DNA from: Kineosporia babensis
GTDB lineage: Bacteria; Actinomycetota; Actinomycetes; Actinomycetales; Kineosporiaceae
DNA: 64,000 nt
Direction: 5' to 3'
Assembly (NCBI RefSeq): GCF_021129305.1
Contig: NZ_JAJOMB010000018.1
Coordinates: 143,318 to 207,317, forward strand
The position numbers were made by a program, and so were the translations under genes. Numbering within the stretch: the first letter of the stretch is position 1; each line of letters starts with the position of its first letter. Shown piece by piece: positions 27,401-34,976 of this stretch. The notes below the pieces were generated by a model that did no database searches, was not told the DNA's origin, and was given only the letters and a program-made list of their open reading frames with translations.

Positions 27401-29282
27401 GAAGGGCGAGCTTCGGGTCGCCGTAGAGCTGGCGTCCCATCAGCAGTTCGCGGATCTTGTCGTCGGAAATTCGGAACCGGGGCAGGCTTTTGTCGAACAT
27501 TGGCTGGCCGTCGGCATCCACAGCGGGCCGAAGCATGGAGCGGAGCTCCTGGGGGCGACTCTCGGTCAGGCCTGGGTCCGGCTCCAGGCCGGCGAAGACC
27601 GTGGTGGTGCTGCGCACGCGTTTGAACACCTCGGTCAGCGCGGCGTAGATCGCCGCGTGGTCGCACCCCGGCGCATTGAGGGTGATGGTGTTGTCCTGGC
27701 GGGTCCAGCGGGTCTGCCTCAGCGCCGCCTGCACGGTGGGAACCGATACCTCAGAGCTGATTCCGATGTGGTCGACCACGACGGAGGGCATGCGCCGCGG
27801 ATCGGCGGCCATCGCCCCGGACAGGACCAGGAACCCGGCCAGGGCCCGGAACCTCGAGTCGAAGGCCGTGCTCCTGACCTTCTCCAGCAGGGGGCTGTCG
27901 GTGGGATCCGCGTCCACGCACTGGCTCAGTACCTGGAACATCAGCGCTGTCTCATGGCCACTGACCGCGCCTGGGGCGGTTGCGCTCACCTTCGTGACCA
28001 GATCCTTGCAGAGCGCCTGCACGGTGGCGTCCTTGGCCGGGGCCGGGCGTTCGGCCAGCCAGCGGTGCACCAGCCACAGCGCGAGAGCGTCGCGGGCCAC
28101 GAGGTGATCGCGCTTGGCCAGTCCCTCGGCCCGTCGGCGGACATGCTCGTGCAGGCCGTGCGTGAGTTCCAGATCATGCCGGGCACCCTCGTCGTACCGT
28201 CGGGTGAAGTCGTCGGGGCTGATCTCACCGGCATCGACCAATCCGTTTCCCAGCGTGACCTCCCGGATGAACGGTGCGCTGATCACGGCGGCCAGTTCCA
28301 GGCCGGAGAGCAGGGCGGTCTGCGGCAGGCAGGCCTCGAGGGCACCGAGCACCCGGACCGGGTAGTTCTGGTCGCTCCACTCGTCCTTCATCCCGGACCG
28401 GAGCTTGAAGCGTTCCTGCGAACGGCTCCAGCGTTCGGCGCAGGATCCAACCGTCGCCTGGACTGCGCGCTTGATCTCCTCGACGGCGGGGGCGGGCAGA
28501 GCGGTGCGCTTCCAGAGGTCGGTGTTGCTGGCGGCATTGCGCCAGGCGTCCCCCACCTTGTCGCCCTCGCAGATCAGGATCTCCTCAGGCGGCCCTGGAA
28601 CGTTGGAGGCGATGGCCCGAACCGGCGTCTGGCGTTGTGCTCCGTCGCCCCGGTACGTGCGGGCCATCTGGGTCTCCACCGCGCGGAAGACCGCGTCGAG
28701 GGTGCGGGCGGAATGACGCCGGTCCAGCGTCTCGGCGAAGGCCTTGGTGAAGTGGCTTCCTTCCGGGCTGAAGCGTGCGCTCTCGCCCACCAGACAGCTG
28801 TTGATCACGACCAGCGAGCCCTTGGGAGGTGAGGGGAGCCCTTCGTTGACCACCATCGGTTCGGTCAGTGGCTGACTGCGACAGGCGTCGGCGACGATCA
28901 GCACCAGGCGTGCCCGGCAGGCCCGGAGATCGCGGGGGACCACCGGGACCAGATCGTCGGGGTAGGGGCCGTTCGGGCCGGCGTAGGCGTCCTGTGGCAC
29001 CAGGTAGCCGCGGCCGTCGATCACCACGCCGTGGCCGGAGAAGTAGATCAGCAGGACGCCGTTCTCGGGGGCCTGCTCGAGGGCCTGCCGGATCTTGCGC
29101 TGGATCCGTCCCGCGGTGGGCTGCTCATCGCCGAGACCGAACGGTTCGACCTGGTACTCACCCTCACGCAGGACCCGGGTCATCAGCCCGAGATCGGCCC
29201 GGACCGGCTCGTCCAGTGAGCTGAACCTGTCCTGGTCGTCGTAGGCCGGCACACCGATCAGCAAGGCTGTTCGCTGTTCCAC
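24414..29282 (-). CDS. Giant caspase / HSP90-like ATPase / winged-helix-repeat protein
   Basis: 1622 residues from the GTG at 29282 (AAAGGA eight bases upstream; the 54 extra residues of the longer frame look non-coding). Residues 1-235 form a caspase-like peptidase C14 domain with the dyad His84 (YFSGHG) and Cys134 (VADACRS). Residues about 270-560 are helical, perhaps a degenerate HD-like domain. Residues about 600-900 form an HSP90-type GHKL ATPase: N box ELYQNALDA (629-637), EDNGVGM (679-685), GVGVFSYF (730-737), and HVPQFSVDRNTL. From about 1190 to the end comes a series of winged-helix-like repeats (DLSCTVGEVLERYDLFAPLGF; RLKHTVDEIVDGLERLRSMGF; QAHQRLARFTPFGVEL). The plan fits NTP-dependent self-killing or defence proteins of multicellular actinobacteria. 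It heads a three-gene operon. Confidence 0.85.
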   Translation of the reverse strand: MEQRTALLIGVPAYDDQDRFSSLDEPVRADLGLMTRVLREGEYQVEPFGLGDEQPTAGRIQRKIRQALEQAPENGVLLIYFSGHGVVIDGRGYLVPQDAYAGPNGPYPDDLVPVVPRDLRACRARLVLIVADACRSQPLTEPMVVNEGLPSPPKGSLVVINSCLVGESARFSPEGSHFTKAFAETLDRRHSARTLDAVFRAVETQMARTYRGDGAQRQTPVRAIASNVPGPPEEILICEGDKVGDAWRNAASNTDLWKRTALPAPAVEEIKRAVQATVGSCAERWSRSQERFKLRSGMKDEWSDQNYPVRVLGALEACLPQTALLSGLELAAVISAPFIREVTLGNGLVDAGEISPDDFTRRYDEGARHDLELTHGLHEHVRRRAEGLAKRDHLVARDALALWLVHRWLAERPAPAKDATVQALCKDLVTKVSATAPGAVSGHETALMFQVLSQCVDADPTDSPLLEKVRSTAFDSRFRALAGFLVLSGAMAADPRRMPSVVVDHIGISSEVSVPTVQAALRQTRWTRQDNTITLNAPGCDHAAIYAALTEVFKRVRSTTTVFAGLEPDPGLTESRPQELRSMLRPAVDADGQPMFDKSLPRFRISDDKIRELLMGRQLYGDPKLALRELYQNALDACRYRNVRREYCDRTGNRVAPWEGTIVFRQDRDETGRAYIECEDNGVGMSEDVLRYTFASAGDRFVHRAQFRMEQAKWSALKPPLRLIPNSQFGVGVFSYFMIAEEIEIWTRPVDPDGDPEGPEVKAQIASSGSLFQISKADRKRLPMGGTIIRLYLNLDEELFAARSLREFLWVSEFRVEAQEGNTKDIWVPGELHTLPGVSSQRQYKDDLWWVDGVGALLADGIRTNEERYGLVVNLRDKHVPQFSVDRNTLQAWDQAWVDQQIDDSLPTVLDWGRLTLSWLWQVSESMPVVAEKIYQGLAQAEKTFPVEPPWGNARPAPALRVGCLPLDEYILDGRTGPSFDASDQWLPTWRAAVWSGLSSALTGRGLAMAAETDGFAVPGPIDGVLLTRLWDAALTGRGTVRVGRPHALELVDVLVDEVETPVQLLRRLRRYAVVGLDLSSARELPPVRHHRFVDRDTDLPEQTENAALLPAVLAWSPPGQERRTALAGHLAKVSRNLQASLGEVVKRSRELVPVGWISPLEGAGTELLERVCDDADVKALTGLYRSHELTMSLAVRPIQVLRLAVDLSCTVGEVLERYDLFAPLGFRVVGREKYPPDMSDIERAALEFVENAGDQLTQLHIYLLAVRLKHTVDEIVDGLERLRSMGFLNLPEPSQLDGPELTPDENDLIADHLVTTDYHRDQAEVVTGWQGLSRVLRRIGSCHKPDFERQLGRYGRLATILAEQHVVSAAEVVDTSSMFDCSVAEAFETLTKVLPATCIPDLPEAVRSSTLHGRDLDLDVLTDEPHYGQPRLPGLSWSLNPMRLADTALYHRLSIAEYLERLEPGRALGAHLPELDQAQQAMLTDRPADRHDAEILQQVDQFGIESTLGEVTALHLVQIAGRYGWTLSQAHQRLARFTPFGVELQYPAQACDDQIVFWQDLLVITEYLDGQAPVLSGNVSRSHLARCVEEVGDPVQTVISRLRRFAPLFGYQIDLLEESDD

Positions 29283-29485
29283 AACTGTGTCCTTTCGGTG
29301 CTCCGAAGACCAGTGAGCAGGGAGCCGCCCGTGCCGATAGTGCCTCACGAAAGCGATACAAGGTGTCCGATTCGAGAAAAGTGGCCATTTTGCCATGTCG
29401 GCCGGGTGGTGTGAGCCCGGCGGTCCTGGCCAGCTAGGATCCATTGGCTCGAAATCATCCGATCCCGGAACGGAACCGCGCGACC
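29283..29485. promoter_or_regulatory. Divergent intergenic region between the caspase operon and uppP
   Basis: 203 bp with the ribosome binding site of the caspase gene at its left end (AAAGGA). It is noticeably richer in A and T than its surroundings (29350-29400), as expected for promoters. It holds the inverted repeat TGGC-N6-GCCA at about 29382-29395. On the minus strand TTGTAT and TATCGG stand 16 bp apart, a possible weak promoter. No gene is seen. Confidence 0.35.
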
Positions 29486-30361
29486 TTGAGTTGGTTCGAA
29501 TCCATCATTCTTGGGCTGGTGCAGGGACTCACCGAATTCCTGCCCATCTCCTCCAGCGCGCATCTGCGGCTGACCGCCGCGTTCTCCGGCTGGGACGACC
29601 CGGGCGCGCTGTTCACCGCGATCACCCAGATCGGTACCGAGACCGCGATCCTGATCTACTTCCGCCAGGACATCTTCGCCATCGTCACCACCTGGTGTCG
29701 CTCCCTGGTGAACCGGGGCCTGCGCAGCGACCCCAACGCCCGGATGGGCTGGTTGCTGATCATCGGCTCACTCCCGATCGGCGTCCTCGGCCTGACCCTG
29801 CAGGACCAGATCGAGGGCCCGTTTCGGGACCTGCGGATCACCGCGACGATGTTGATCGTGATGGGACTCGTGCTGGGCCTCGCCGATCGGCGGGCAGGGG
29901 ACGCGGTGGTGATCGGACGGCATGCCGCTCCGGGCAGGCGTAAGGAGCTGCAGGACCTGACCGTGCGGGACGGCCTGATCTACGGGTTCTGTCAGGCGCT
30001 GGCACTGGTTCCTGGGGTCTCCCGGTCCGGCGCTACCACCAGCGGCGGATTGTTCATGGGATACAGCCGGGCGGCCGCCGCCCGCTACGCCTTCCTGCTG
30101 GCAGTGCCCGCGGTGATGGCCTCCGGGCTGTTCTCGATCAGCGAGGCGCTGGACGACCCGGACGTCACCTGGGGGCCGACCTTGCTGGCCACGGTGATCT
30201 CGTTCGCGGTGGGGTACGCGGTGATCGCCTGGTTCATGAAGTTCATCGAGACCAAGAGCTTCATGCCGTTCGTGATCTACCGGGTTGTTCTCGGTGTGGT
30301 GATCATCGCGCTGGTCAGCTTTGGTGTGATCGAGCCGCTGGCGGGTGAGCACACCGGCTGA
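29486..30361 (+). CDS. uppP: Undecaprenyl-diphosphatase UppP
   Basis: 291 residues from the TTG at 29486, which gives the usual N-terminus (SWFESIILGLVQGLTEFLP). The two BacA/UppP catalytic blocks are present: EFLPISSSAHL near residue 20 and PGVSRSGATTSG near 175. About eight membrane helices are seen. The enzyme removes the terminal phosphate of undecaprenyl diphosphate so that the lipid carrier for cell-wall building blocks can be reused, and extra copies give bacitracin resistance. It diverges from the caspase operon and is followed by hairpin H2. Whether it is the housekeeping copy cannot be seen here. Confidence 0.93.
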   Translation: MSWFESIILGLVQGLTEFLPISSSAHLRLTAAFSGWDDPGALFTAITQIGTETAILIYFRQDIFAIVTTWCRSLVNRGLRSDPNARMGWLLIIGSLPIGVLGLTLQDQIEGPFRDLRITATMLIVMGLVLGLADRRAGDAVVIGRHAAPGRRKELQDLTVRDGLIYGFCQALALVPGVSRSGATTSGGLFMGYSRAAAARYAFLLAVPAVMASGLFSISEALDDPDVTWGPTLLATVISFAVGYAVIAWFMKFIETKSFMPFVIYRVVLGVVIIALVSFGVIEPLAGEHTG

Positions 30362-30400
30362 GGCAGGGCTGGGTGGGCAGGAGGGTCGCCCGGCATCTCA

Positions 30401-30433
30401 GGGGGACTGTCCGGGGTTTCCGGACAGTCCCCC
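30401..30433. terminator. Hairpin H2 after uppP, same as H1
   Basis: A perfect 14-bp stem (GGGGGACTGTCCGG and its complement) with the loop GGTTT, 39 bp after the uppP stop and followed by TT. The inner 12-bp stem and the loop are identical to those of H1 at 23427-23455, so the caspase operon and uppP together are flanked by the same element on both sides. Confidence 0.75.
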
Positions 30434-30570
30434 TTGGCAACCAGCCCATCCGGCTAACTGAGCGGCGTTGGTTTTAGTGGTGCTCGTCATGTAGGTCGGA
30501 TGCGTGAGAGAGCGGACCGAGGGCGCCTCTGGCTGAGAAGTACCCCGGACCCAGCTAGTGTCCAAGACGG

Positions 30571-30745
30571 CTGGTGCCTGTCCTGTGCGAACTCGTCGAA
30601 CGCCGTCGGGAACGAGAGGACGTCCTGCCGGTCGTTCCCGAGATGGAGCCGGTGACGGTGTAAACCAACGCACCGGGTGAGCAGGTCTGGATCCTGCTCA
30701 CCCGGTTAGGGCCGGTACGGATCGGTGAGGATCATCGGTGTCCGG
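30571..30745 (+). pseudogene. 3' remnant of an RND transporter, joined to the Fic gene (repeat copy B)
   Basis: Bases 30571-30663 read as the last 30 residues of an RND pump (LVPVLCELVERRRERED in part, ending EPVTV and a stop), 25 of 30 identical to the end of the transporter at 5686. Upstream of 30571 the similarity stops abruptly. The hairpin and the start of the Fic 3' end that follow also match copy A at 8680-8856. This is not a gene but the scar of a rearrangement. The stretch 30434-30570 shows nothing recognisable. Confidence 0.85.
30672..30706. terminator. Hairpin at the Fic 3' end
   Basis: A 14-bp stem (30672-30685 with 30693-30706) and a TCTGGAT loop, almost identical to the hairpin after the RND gene at 8779. 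Its last base is the first of the Fic stop codon on the minus strand, so in the ancestral convergent pair it served both genes. Confidence 0.75.
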
Positions 30746-31836
30746 GCGGTCTGCAGTGCCTGCTCCGGAAATTGTGGCCCCGCCACATAAGTGCGGGCCC
30801 GCGTGCGGCCGGAAGCAACCAGCACCCCGAGCTCGCCCAGATCCCGAAGATCGCGCTGGGCCTGGTGCGTGCTCAGCCCTTCGGCCAGTTCGTAGCCGGC
30901 CCGGCGAACCCGGCCGGTCATGGCCACATCGTGCAGGGCGGAGACGGTGCGCGAGTCCAGACCCAGGGCGGCGACCGCGGTCTCCAGTTGTTCCCACACT
31001 GCTGCCGAGCGGTCCCAGCGTCCCTGAACCGTTTGCGCCTGCTGGTGATAGGCGAGCAGGTTGAACCGGATCCAGTCGCTGACGTCCTGGTCCGGTCGGT
31101 ACTGGGGTCCGCGGGCATTGAGCAGTTGGTAGTACTGCCAGGTGTTGCCGGGACGGCCGAGCCAGGCCTCGATGGAGGAGAACTCCGGGGCCAGGACCCC
31201 CTCGCGGGCGATCAGCAGGGTCTGCAGGGAGCGGGACATCCGGCCGTTGCCGTCGGACCAGGGGTGGATCGAGACCAGATCCAGGTGGGCCATGGCGGCC
31301 CGGACCAGGGGCGGCGCCTGGCTGTCCGCGTTCAGCCAGTCGACGAGTTCGTTCATGAGGTCGGGTAGCTGCTGGACGTCGGGCGCGGTGTAGGCGGCGA
31401 CCGAGGCATCGCGTGGGTCGGTCACATAGACCGGCCCGGGACGCCATTGGCCGGCTGGGCGCCGCGGGGTGTGCCGGTGCCCCTGGAGCATCCAGTGCAT
31501 GGCGTTCAGCAGGCCCTTGTCGTACCGGAAATCGCTGACGTCGTGCAGAGTCTGGATGTACGTCATCATCCGCTGGTAGGCCAGGGTCTCTTCCCGGTCC
31601 TCGGCCGAGACCTCGACGTCGCGTTCGCCGGCTATCAGGTCCTGGGCATCGATGGTCGAGACCTTGAAGCCCTCGATCGTGTTGGAGGCGGCGTCGGCGG
31701 TCAGGTACTTGCGCAGGCCGTCCAGCCAAGGAACGGAAGCACCTTGCACAAGACGACGAAGGTGTTCCCGCATCGCGTCGATCTCGGCCAGGACGCGGAG
31801 GTCGTCCTTCGTCAGGCCCGGAACGGGGAACAGCAT
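30706..31836 (-). CDS. Fic-family AMPylation protein
   Basis: 376 residues; the ATG at 31836 has AAGGA three bases upstream. The Fic active-site loop is complete, HPWSDGNGRMSR near residue 190, with the catalytic His. An N-terminal inhibitory motif of the (S/T)xxxE(G/N) kind is present in SNTIEGFKV near residue 52, so this is a class II, self-inhibited Fic enzyme that would transfer AMP from ATP to a target hydroxyl when relieved. The C-terminal part has a winged-helix look (LSTHQAQRDLRDLGELGVLVASG). No separate antitoxin gene is needed or seen. A 3' remnant of a sister gene lies at 8823-8856. Confidence 0.9.
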   Translation of the reverse strand: MLFPVPGLTKDDLRVLAEIDAMREHLRRLVQGASVPWLDGLRKYLTADAASNTIEGFKVSTIDAQDLIAGERDVEVSAEDREETLAYQRMMTYIQTLHDVSDFRYDKGLLNAMHWMLQGHRHTPRRPAGQWRPGPVYVTDPRDASVAAYTAPDVQQLPDLMNELVDWLNADSQAPPLVRAAMAHLDLVSIHPWSDGNGRMSRSLQTLLIAREGVLAPEFSSIEAWLGRPGNTWQYYQLLNARGPQYRPDQDVSDWIRFNLLAYHQQAQTVQGRWDRSAAVWEQLETAVAALGLDSRTVSALHDVAMTGRVRRAGYELAEGLSTHQAQRDLRDLGELGVLVASGRTRARTYVAGPQFPEQALQTARTPMILTDPYRP

Positions 31837-31876
31837 GTCCTTACCCTAAGTGCGAGGTGGTGCCGGGCTGCGCGGG

Positions 31877-31909
31877 CCGGGGCGGGCGCCTTCCCGGCGC
31901 CCGCCCCGG
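31877..31909 (-). terminator. Hairpin after the second XRE-DUF397 pair
   Basis: A perfect 14-bp stem, CCGGGGCGGGCGCC (31877-31890) with its complement (31896-31909), and a TTCCC loop lie 15 bp beyond the DUF397 stop, between it and the Fic start. Confidence 0.75.
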
Positions 31910-31923
31910 TCACGAGAAGGCGA

Positions 31924-32139
31924 TCAGGCTCCGATCAGCCCATCGAACTCCCCACGCTTCGCGCCGGCCAACCACGAGGCGAAACCGGCCGGGGCCGACC
32001 GTAGCGTCGGACCCGCGCCGTTGGCCTTGGTGTCGCGAATCTCGACAGCCCCTCCAGTGCAGCGCATCTCAACGCACTCATTGTCCGGTCCGCTCCTGCT
32101 GGCCTTCACCCATGCCGAAGGATCGGGGGTAGGGGTCAT
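31924..32139 (-). CDS. DUF397 protein, copy 2
   Basis: 71 residues, differing from copy 1 at only a handful of positions (PSAWVKASRSG, CVEMRCTGGAVEIRDTKANG; identical FASWLAGAKRGEFDGL). The ATG at 32139 shares its first base with the TAA stop of the XRE gene (TAATG), so translation is coupled. It forms the usual DUF397/XRE pair with its neighbour. Confidence 0.9.
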   Translation of the reverse strand: MTPTPDPSAWVKASRSGPDNECVEMRCTGGAVEIRDTKANGAGPTLRSAPAGFASWLAGAKRGEFDGLIGA

Positions 32140-32972
32140 TACGCAAACTCCTTCATCGGGATGGATCTGTTCCGCAGGTCCTGGAACATCGAGGCGAACC
32201 GTGATACCTGTTCTCGTGATTCCAAATAGTGTGCTGCTACCTGGTTCTCGGTGTAAACGACACTGGGTTCGTTCCTGCTTGCAAACTCCAGCAGAATGAA
32301 GGCGCCAGACATCCAGCGGTGCAGACCGGCCGAGAACGGCCACACCCGAATGTCCGCCACGTCATCGGAGTCAAGTTCCCGCAGACTGCTGATCTGACCG
32401 GACAGAACACTCCGGGAGCCCACAGCCACTCGTAGTGCCGCCTCGTGGATCACGAAACCGAGCCGGGGAGCGGACTCGCGATCCAGAAGTCGTTCCTGCC
32501 TCTCAAGTCGAAACCGGAGCAGGCTCTCCCGCTTCGCCGAGGGTAGTTCGTCGGCCAGATCGATGACGCTTCGCGCGTAGTCCTCGGTCTGAAGCAGTCC
32601 AGGAACTTTCTCCACGCTGTAGCTGAGGATCGTGCAGGCGTTTGCTTCCAGATCCGCCAGCATCGACAGGTCACTCGGAATCATGTCGAGGTAATTGTCT
32701 GTCCAGCCACGCGTTTTCGCCCCGCGAGAGAGCAAGACCATGTCATCAATGCTCTTGCGGTCCAGGCCATACGTGAAGCCCAGTGCCTGCACATCGGCAG
32801 GCTTGGCGGCCGTACGCCCCGACTCAATGCGGTAGATCTTCGTGACATCGCAGTCAAGGGCCGTAGCGGCGTCTTCCTGACTGCGCCCTGCCGCGACGCG
32901 CGCAGCCCGTAACCGCTCCGACAAGCGACGCTGAGCCAGCGTCGGAGCAACAACCTGGTTCGATCGTGACAT
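32139..32972 (-). CDS. XRE-family regulator with DUF5753 sensor domain, copy 2 (complete)
   Basis: 277 residues from the ATG at 32972 (GGGG-rich ribosome site upstream; a longer frame to 33035 is less likely). The Cro/CI HTH is complete (RRLSERLRAARVAAGRSQED, TKIYRIESG), followed by DUF5753 (VPGLLQTEDYARSVIDLAD, VWPFSAGLHRWMSGAF, YTENQVAAHYLE). It is clearly the sister of the gene at 22629, which has lost its first 20 or so codons. It diverges from a small gene at 33143, a usual place for its operator. Confidence 0.9.
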   Translation of the reverse strand: MSRSNQVVAPTLAQRRLSERLRAARVAAGRSQEDAATALDCDVTKIYRIESGRTAAKPADVQALGFTYGLDRKSIDDMVLLSRGAKTRGWTDNYLDMIPSDLSMLADLEANACTILSYSVEKVPGLLQTEDYARSVIDLADELPSAKRESLLRFRLERQERLLDRESAPRLGFVIHEAALRVAVGSRSVLSGQISSLRELDSDDVADIRVWPFSAGLHRWMSGAFILLEFASRNEPSVVYTENQVAAHYLESREQVSRFASMFQDLRNRSIPMKEFA

Positions 32973-33142
32973 CACCCCGTGCCCCTTCGATTCGTCCCCG
33001 TAGGCCACTTCCAGTGTGACGCAATAACCCTGCAAAACACTACGTGCGCCATTTGCAGGGTTCCCTTCACAGTTGCCACTGGGGCGACCTCAAGGTTGCC
33101 CTCAGTTCAACCCAGCTATCGCGACGAAACGGGGACCTGAGA

Positions 33143-33394
33143 ATGCGAGAGAAGCTGCACCCGGACGGCCACCCCTGGGTGAAGACCTCCGTGGTGGATG
33201 AGGAAGCGATCGATCACGAGAGGATCATCGGCAGCGTCACGGTGACCGGCGATGTGGTGAACACCCGCCTTGCCCAACGCATCGACTACGACCTGCTGGC
33301 CGAACCGGTCACCGTGATCCCGAGCCCGCCGCGCATCACCCTGGGCGACACCTTCGAGATGAACGCGGCGCAGGCCCCCCGTCTGCCAGGGTGA
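33143..33394 (+). CDS. Small hypothetical protein
   Basis: 83 residues from the ATG at 33143, with GGGGA nine bases upstream. The sequence begins MREKLHPDGHPWVKTSVVDEE; I know no family for it. It contains no membrane segment or Cys. It faces the intact XRE regulator across 170 bp, and small unknown proteins divergent from such regulators are often their targets. The stop ends two bases before the left end of the IS3 element. Confidence 0.5.
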   Translation: MREKLHPDGHPWVKTSVVDEEAIDHERIIGSVTVTGDVVNTRLAQRIDYDLLAEPVTVIPSPPRITLGDTFEMNAAQAPRLPG

Positions 33395-33498
33395 GTTGAG
33401 GCCAGCGGCTCATAGCAAGGCCTGCCTGTGACGGGGCGAGAATTGGATGAAGATCAGTGAGTATGACGGTGCCCGGGCCTGTGGCCCAGGATGGTTCC

Positions 33499-33930
33499 AT
33501 GAGTGGCAAGGAACCTGGTCCGGCTGGTGGTCGTGCGCGGCGCTCGTTCACGCCGGCGCAGAAGCTGGAGTTTCTGGCGCGGTATGAACAGGCTGTCCAG
33601 GACCGTGAAGGCGGTGCGTGGCTGCGGCGTGAGGGCCTGTACTCGTCCTCGATCACGCAGTGGCGCAAGGAACGCGATGCCGGGTTGTTGCAGGGCAGGG
33701 CACCTGGTGAGTCAGTGGGCCGGCCCAGCGCCGAGCAGGCTGAGATCGCCCGTTTGAAGCGGGCTCTGGAGGTGAGTGAGCGTAAGCGGGCCACGTCCGA
33801 TGCGGCGCTGGAGATCGTGGGAAAAGCCTTCGAGCTCTTGGAGACGATCTCCAAGAGCGAGGAACAAGCCGAGGCCGAGCAGCAGATCCCGCCTGCGTTT
33901 CGCCGCAAGGACGGGCGCGGCAGGTCCTGA
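33499..33930 (+). CDS. IS3-family transposase, OrfA
   Basis: 143 residues from the ATG at 33499 (AGGAT upstream; GTG 33457 also possible). A helix-turn-helix (RSFTPAQKLEFLARYEQA; LYSSSITQWRKERDAG) is followed by a leucine-zipper-like helix (AEIARLKRALEVSERKRA), the normal OrfA plan for binding IS ends. Its stop TGA at 33928 falls where the OrfB frame, one base back, begins to show homology, as expected for fused expression by -1 frameshifting. Confidence 0.85.
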   Translation: MSGKEPGPAGGRARRSFTPAQKLEFLARYEQAVQDREGGAWLRREGLYSSSITQWRKERDAGLLQGRAPGESVGRPSAEQAEIARLKRALEVSERKRATSDAALEIVGKAFELLETISKSEEQAEAEQQIPPAFRRKDGRGRS

Positions 33931-34961
33931 TCGGCGCCTACCGGGCCCTGACCGCAGCCGGGCTGAGCACCAGGGCCGCCTCGACGGTCACCGGACTGCC
34001 GCGCAGCGCTGAACCTCGCGATCGGTCCCGGGCAACACCCCTGCGGCAGGTGCGGGCGCGGCCGGCCAACGCCCTCACCCCGTCCGAGCAGGAAGCGATC
34101 GTCCAGGCCCTGACCAGCGAGGATCTCGTGGACCGGGCTCCGGCGCAGGCCTATGCCCTGCTCCTGGAGCAAGGCCGATATCTGGGGTCGGTCTCCACGA
34201 TCTACCGGGTTCTGCGGGAAAGGAAACAGGTCCTCGAACGTCGCCGGCAGGCGCGCCACCCGGCCAAGAAACGTCCCGAACTGATGGCTGACGGTCCTTG
34301 CCAGGTGTTCTCCTGGGACATCACGAAGCTGCGCAGCAGGATCAAGGGCGTCTACTACGACGCCTACGTGATGATCGACATCTACTCCCGGATGATCGTC
34401 GGAGTGCACGTCCACGCCCGCGAAAATTGTGAACTGGCAGCAGAAATGATGCGGGAAGTGTTCGGCGTGCATGGCATCCCGCACGTCGTTCACGCCGACC
34501 GGGGCACCGCCATGAAATCGAAGTCCGTGACCGACCTCCTGCAGGACCTGGACATCGACCCGTCCTACTCCCGACCCAAGATCAGCAACGACAACCCCTA
34601 TTCCGAAGCCAATTTCAGGACCCTGAAGTACTCACCCTGGTTCCCCGAGTACTTCACCGACCTCGGGCACGCCCGGCAGTTCATGGACGATTTCGCGGCC
34701 TGGTACAACGCGTGCCATCACCATTCCGGGATCGGTCTACTGGTCCCGGCCGACGTCCACTACGGCCGCCACCACCAGGTCCAGGCCACCCGCCTGGCCG
34801 CCCTGGAAGAAGCCCGCCGCGCCCACCCCGAGCGCTTCAGCTCCGGGCCGGCGATCCTGCCCAAGAGTCTGCGCCTGCCCGAACAGGCCTGGATCAACAA
34901 ACCCGAGGAACCATCTCCGGACCCAGCCGCAGCAACCAGGACGAAACCCGCTGCAGCCTAA
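33927..34961 (+). CDS. IS3-family transposase, OrfB (integrase core)
   Basis: The first ordinary start is at 34050, but conserved sequence (LIGAYRALTAAGLSTRAAS) begins at about 33927, overlapping the OrfA stop, so OrfB is probably made by ribosomal frameshifting. The rve catalytic core has its three acidic residues in FSWDITKLR, VVHADRGTAM and NPYSEANFRTLKY. All parts are intact, so the element could be active. Confidence 0.85.
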   Translation: MIGAYRALTAAGLSTRAASTVTGLPRSAEPRDRSRATPLRQVRARPANALTPSEQEAIVQALTSEDLVDRAPAQAYALLLEQGRYLGSVSTIYRVLRERKQVLERRRQARHPAKKRPELMADGPCQVFSWDITKLRSRIKGVYYDAYVMIDIYSRMIVGVHVHARENCELAAEMMREVFGVHGIPHVVHADRGTAMKSKSVTDLLQDLDIDPSYSRPKISNDNPYSEANFRTLKYSPWFPEYFTDLGHARQFMDDFAAWYNACHHHSGIGLLVPADVHYGRHHQVQATRLAALEEARRAHPERFSSGPAILPKSLRLPEQAWINKPEEPSPDPAAATRTKPAAA

Positions 34962-34976
34962 CTCCTACTGGCCTCA

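Larger units (their letters stand above)
33397..34976 (+). mobile_element. IS3-family insertion sequence
   Basis: About 1580 bp. The left end reads TGAGGCCAGCGG and the right end is its imperfect inverse (CTACTGGCCTCA), giving the TG...CA termini usual for IS3. It contains two overlapping transposase frames. I see no target-site duplication in the flanks (AGT on the left, AAC on the right), so the ends may be off by a few bases or the site has been rearranged. Confidence 0.78.

Noticed and set aside
24414..29444. Longer N-terminus of the caspase protein from 29444
   Set aside because: The extra 54 residues show no domain character, while GTG 29282 has a good ribosome site and is followed at once by the first caspase strand.
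8857..30570. 22-kb integrative element bounded by the RND/Fic repeats as attachment sites
   Set aside because: No integrase, excisionase or tRNA at the borders, the repeats differ by more than 10% and are much longer than normal att cores, and the genes inside include ordinary chromosomal functions. A segmental rearrangement fits better.
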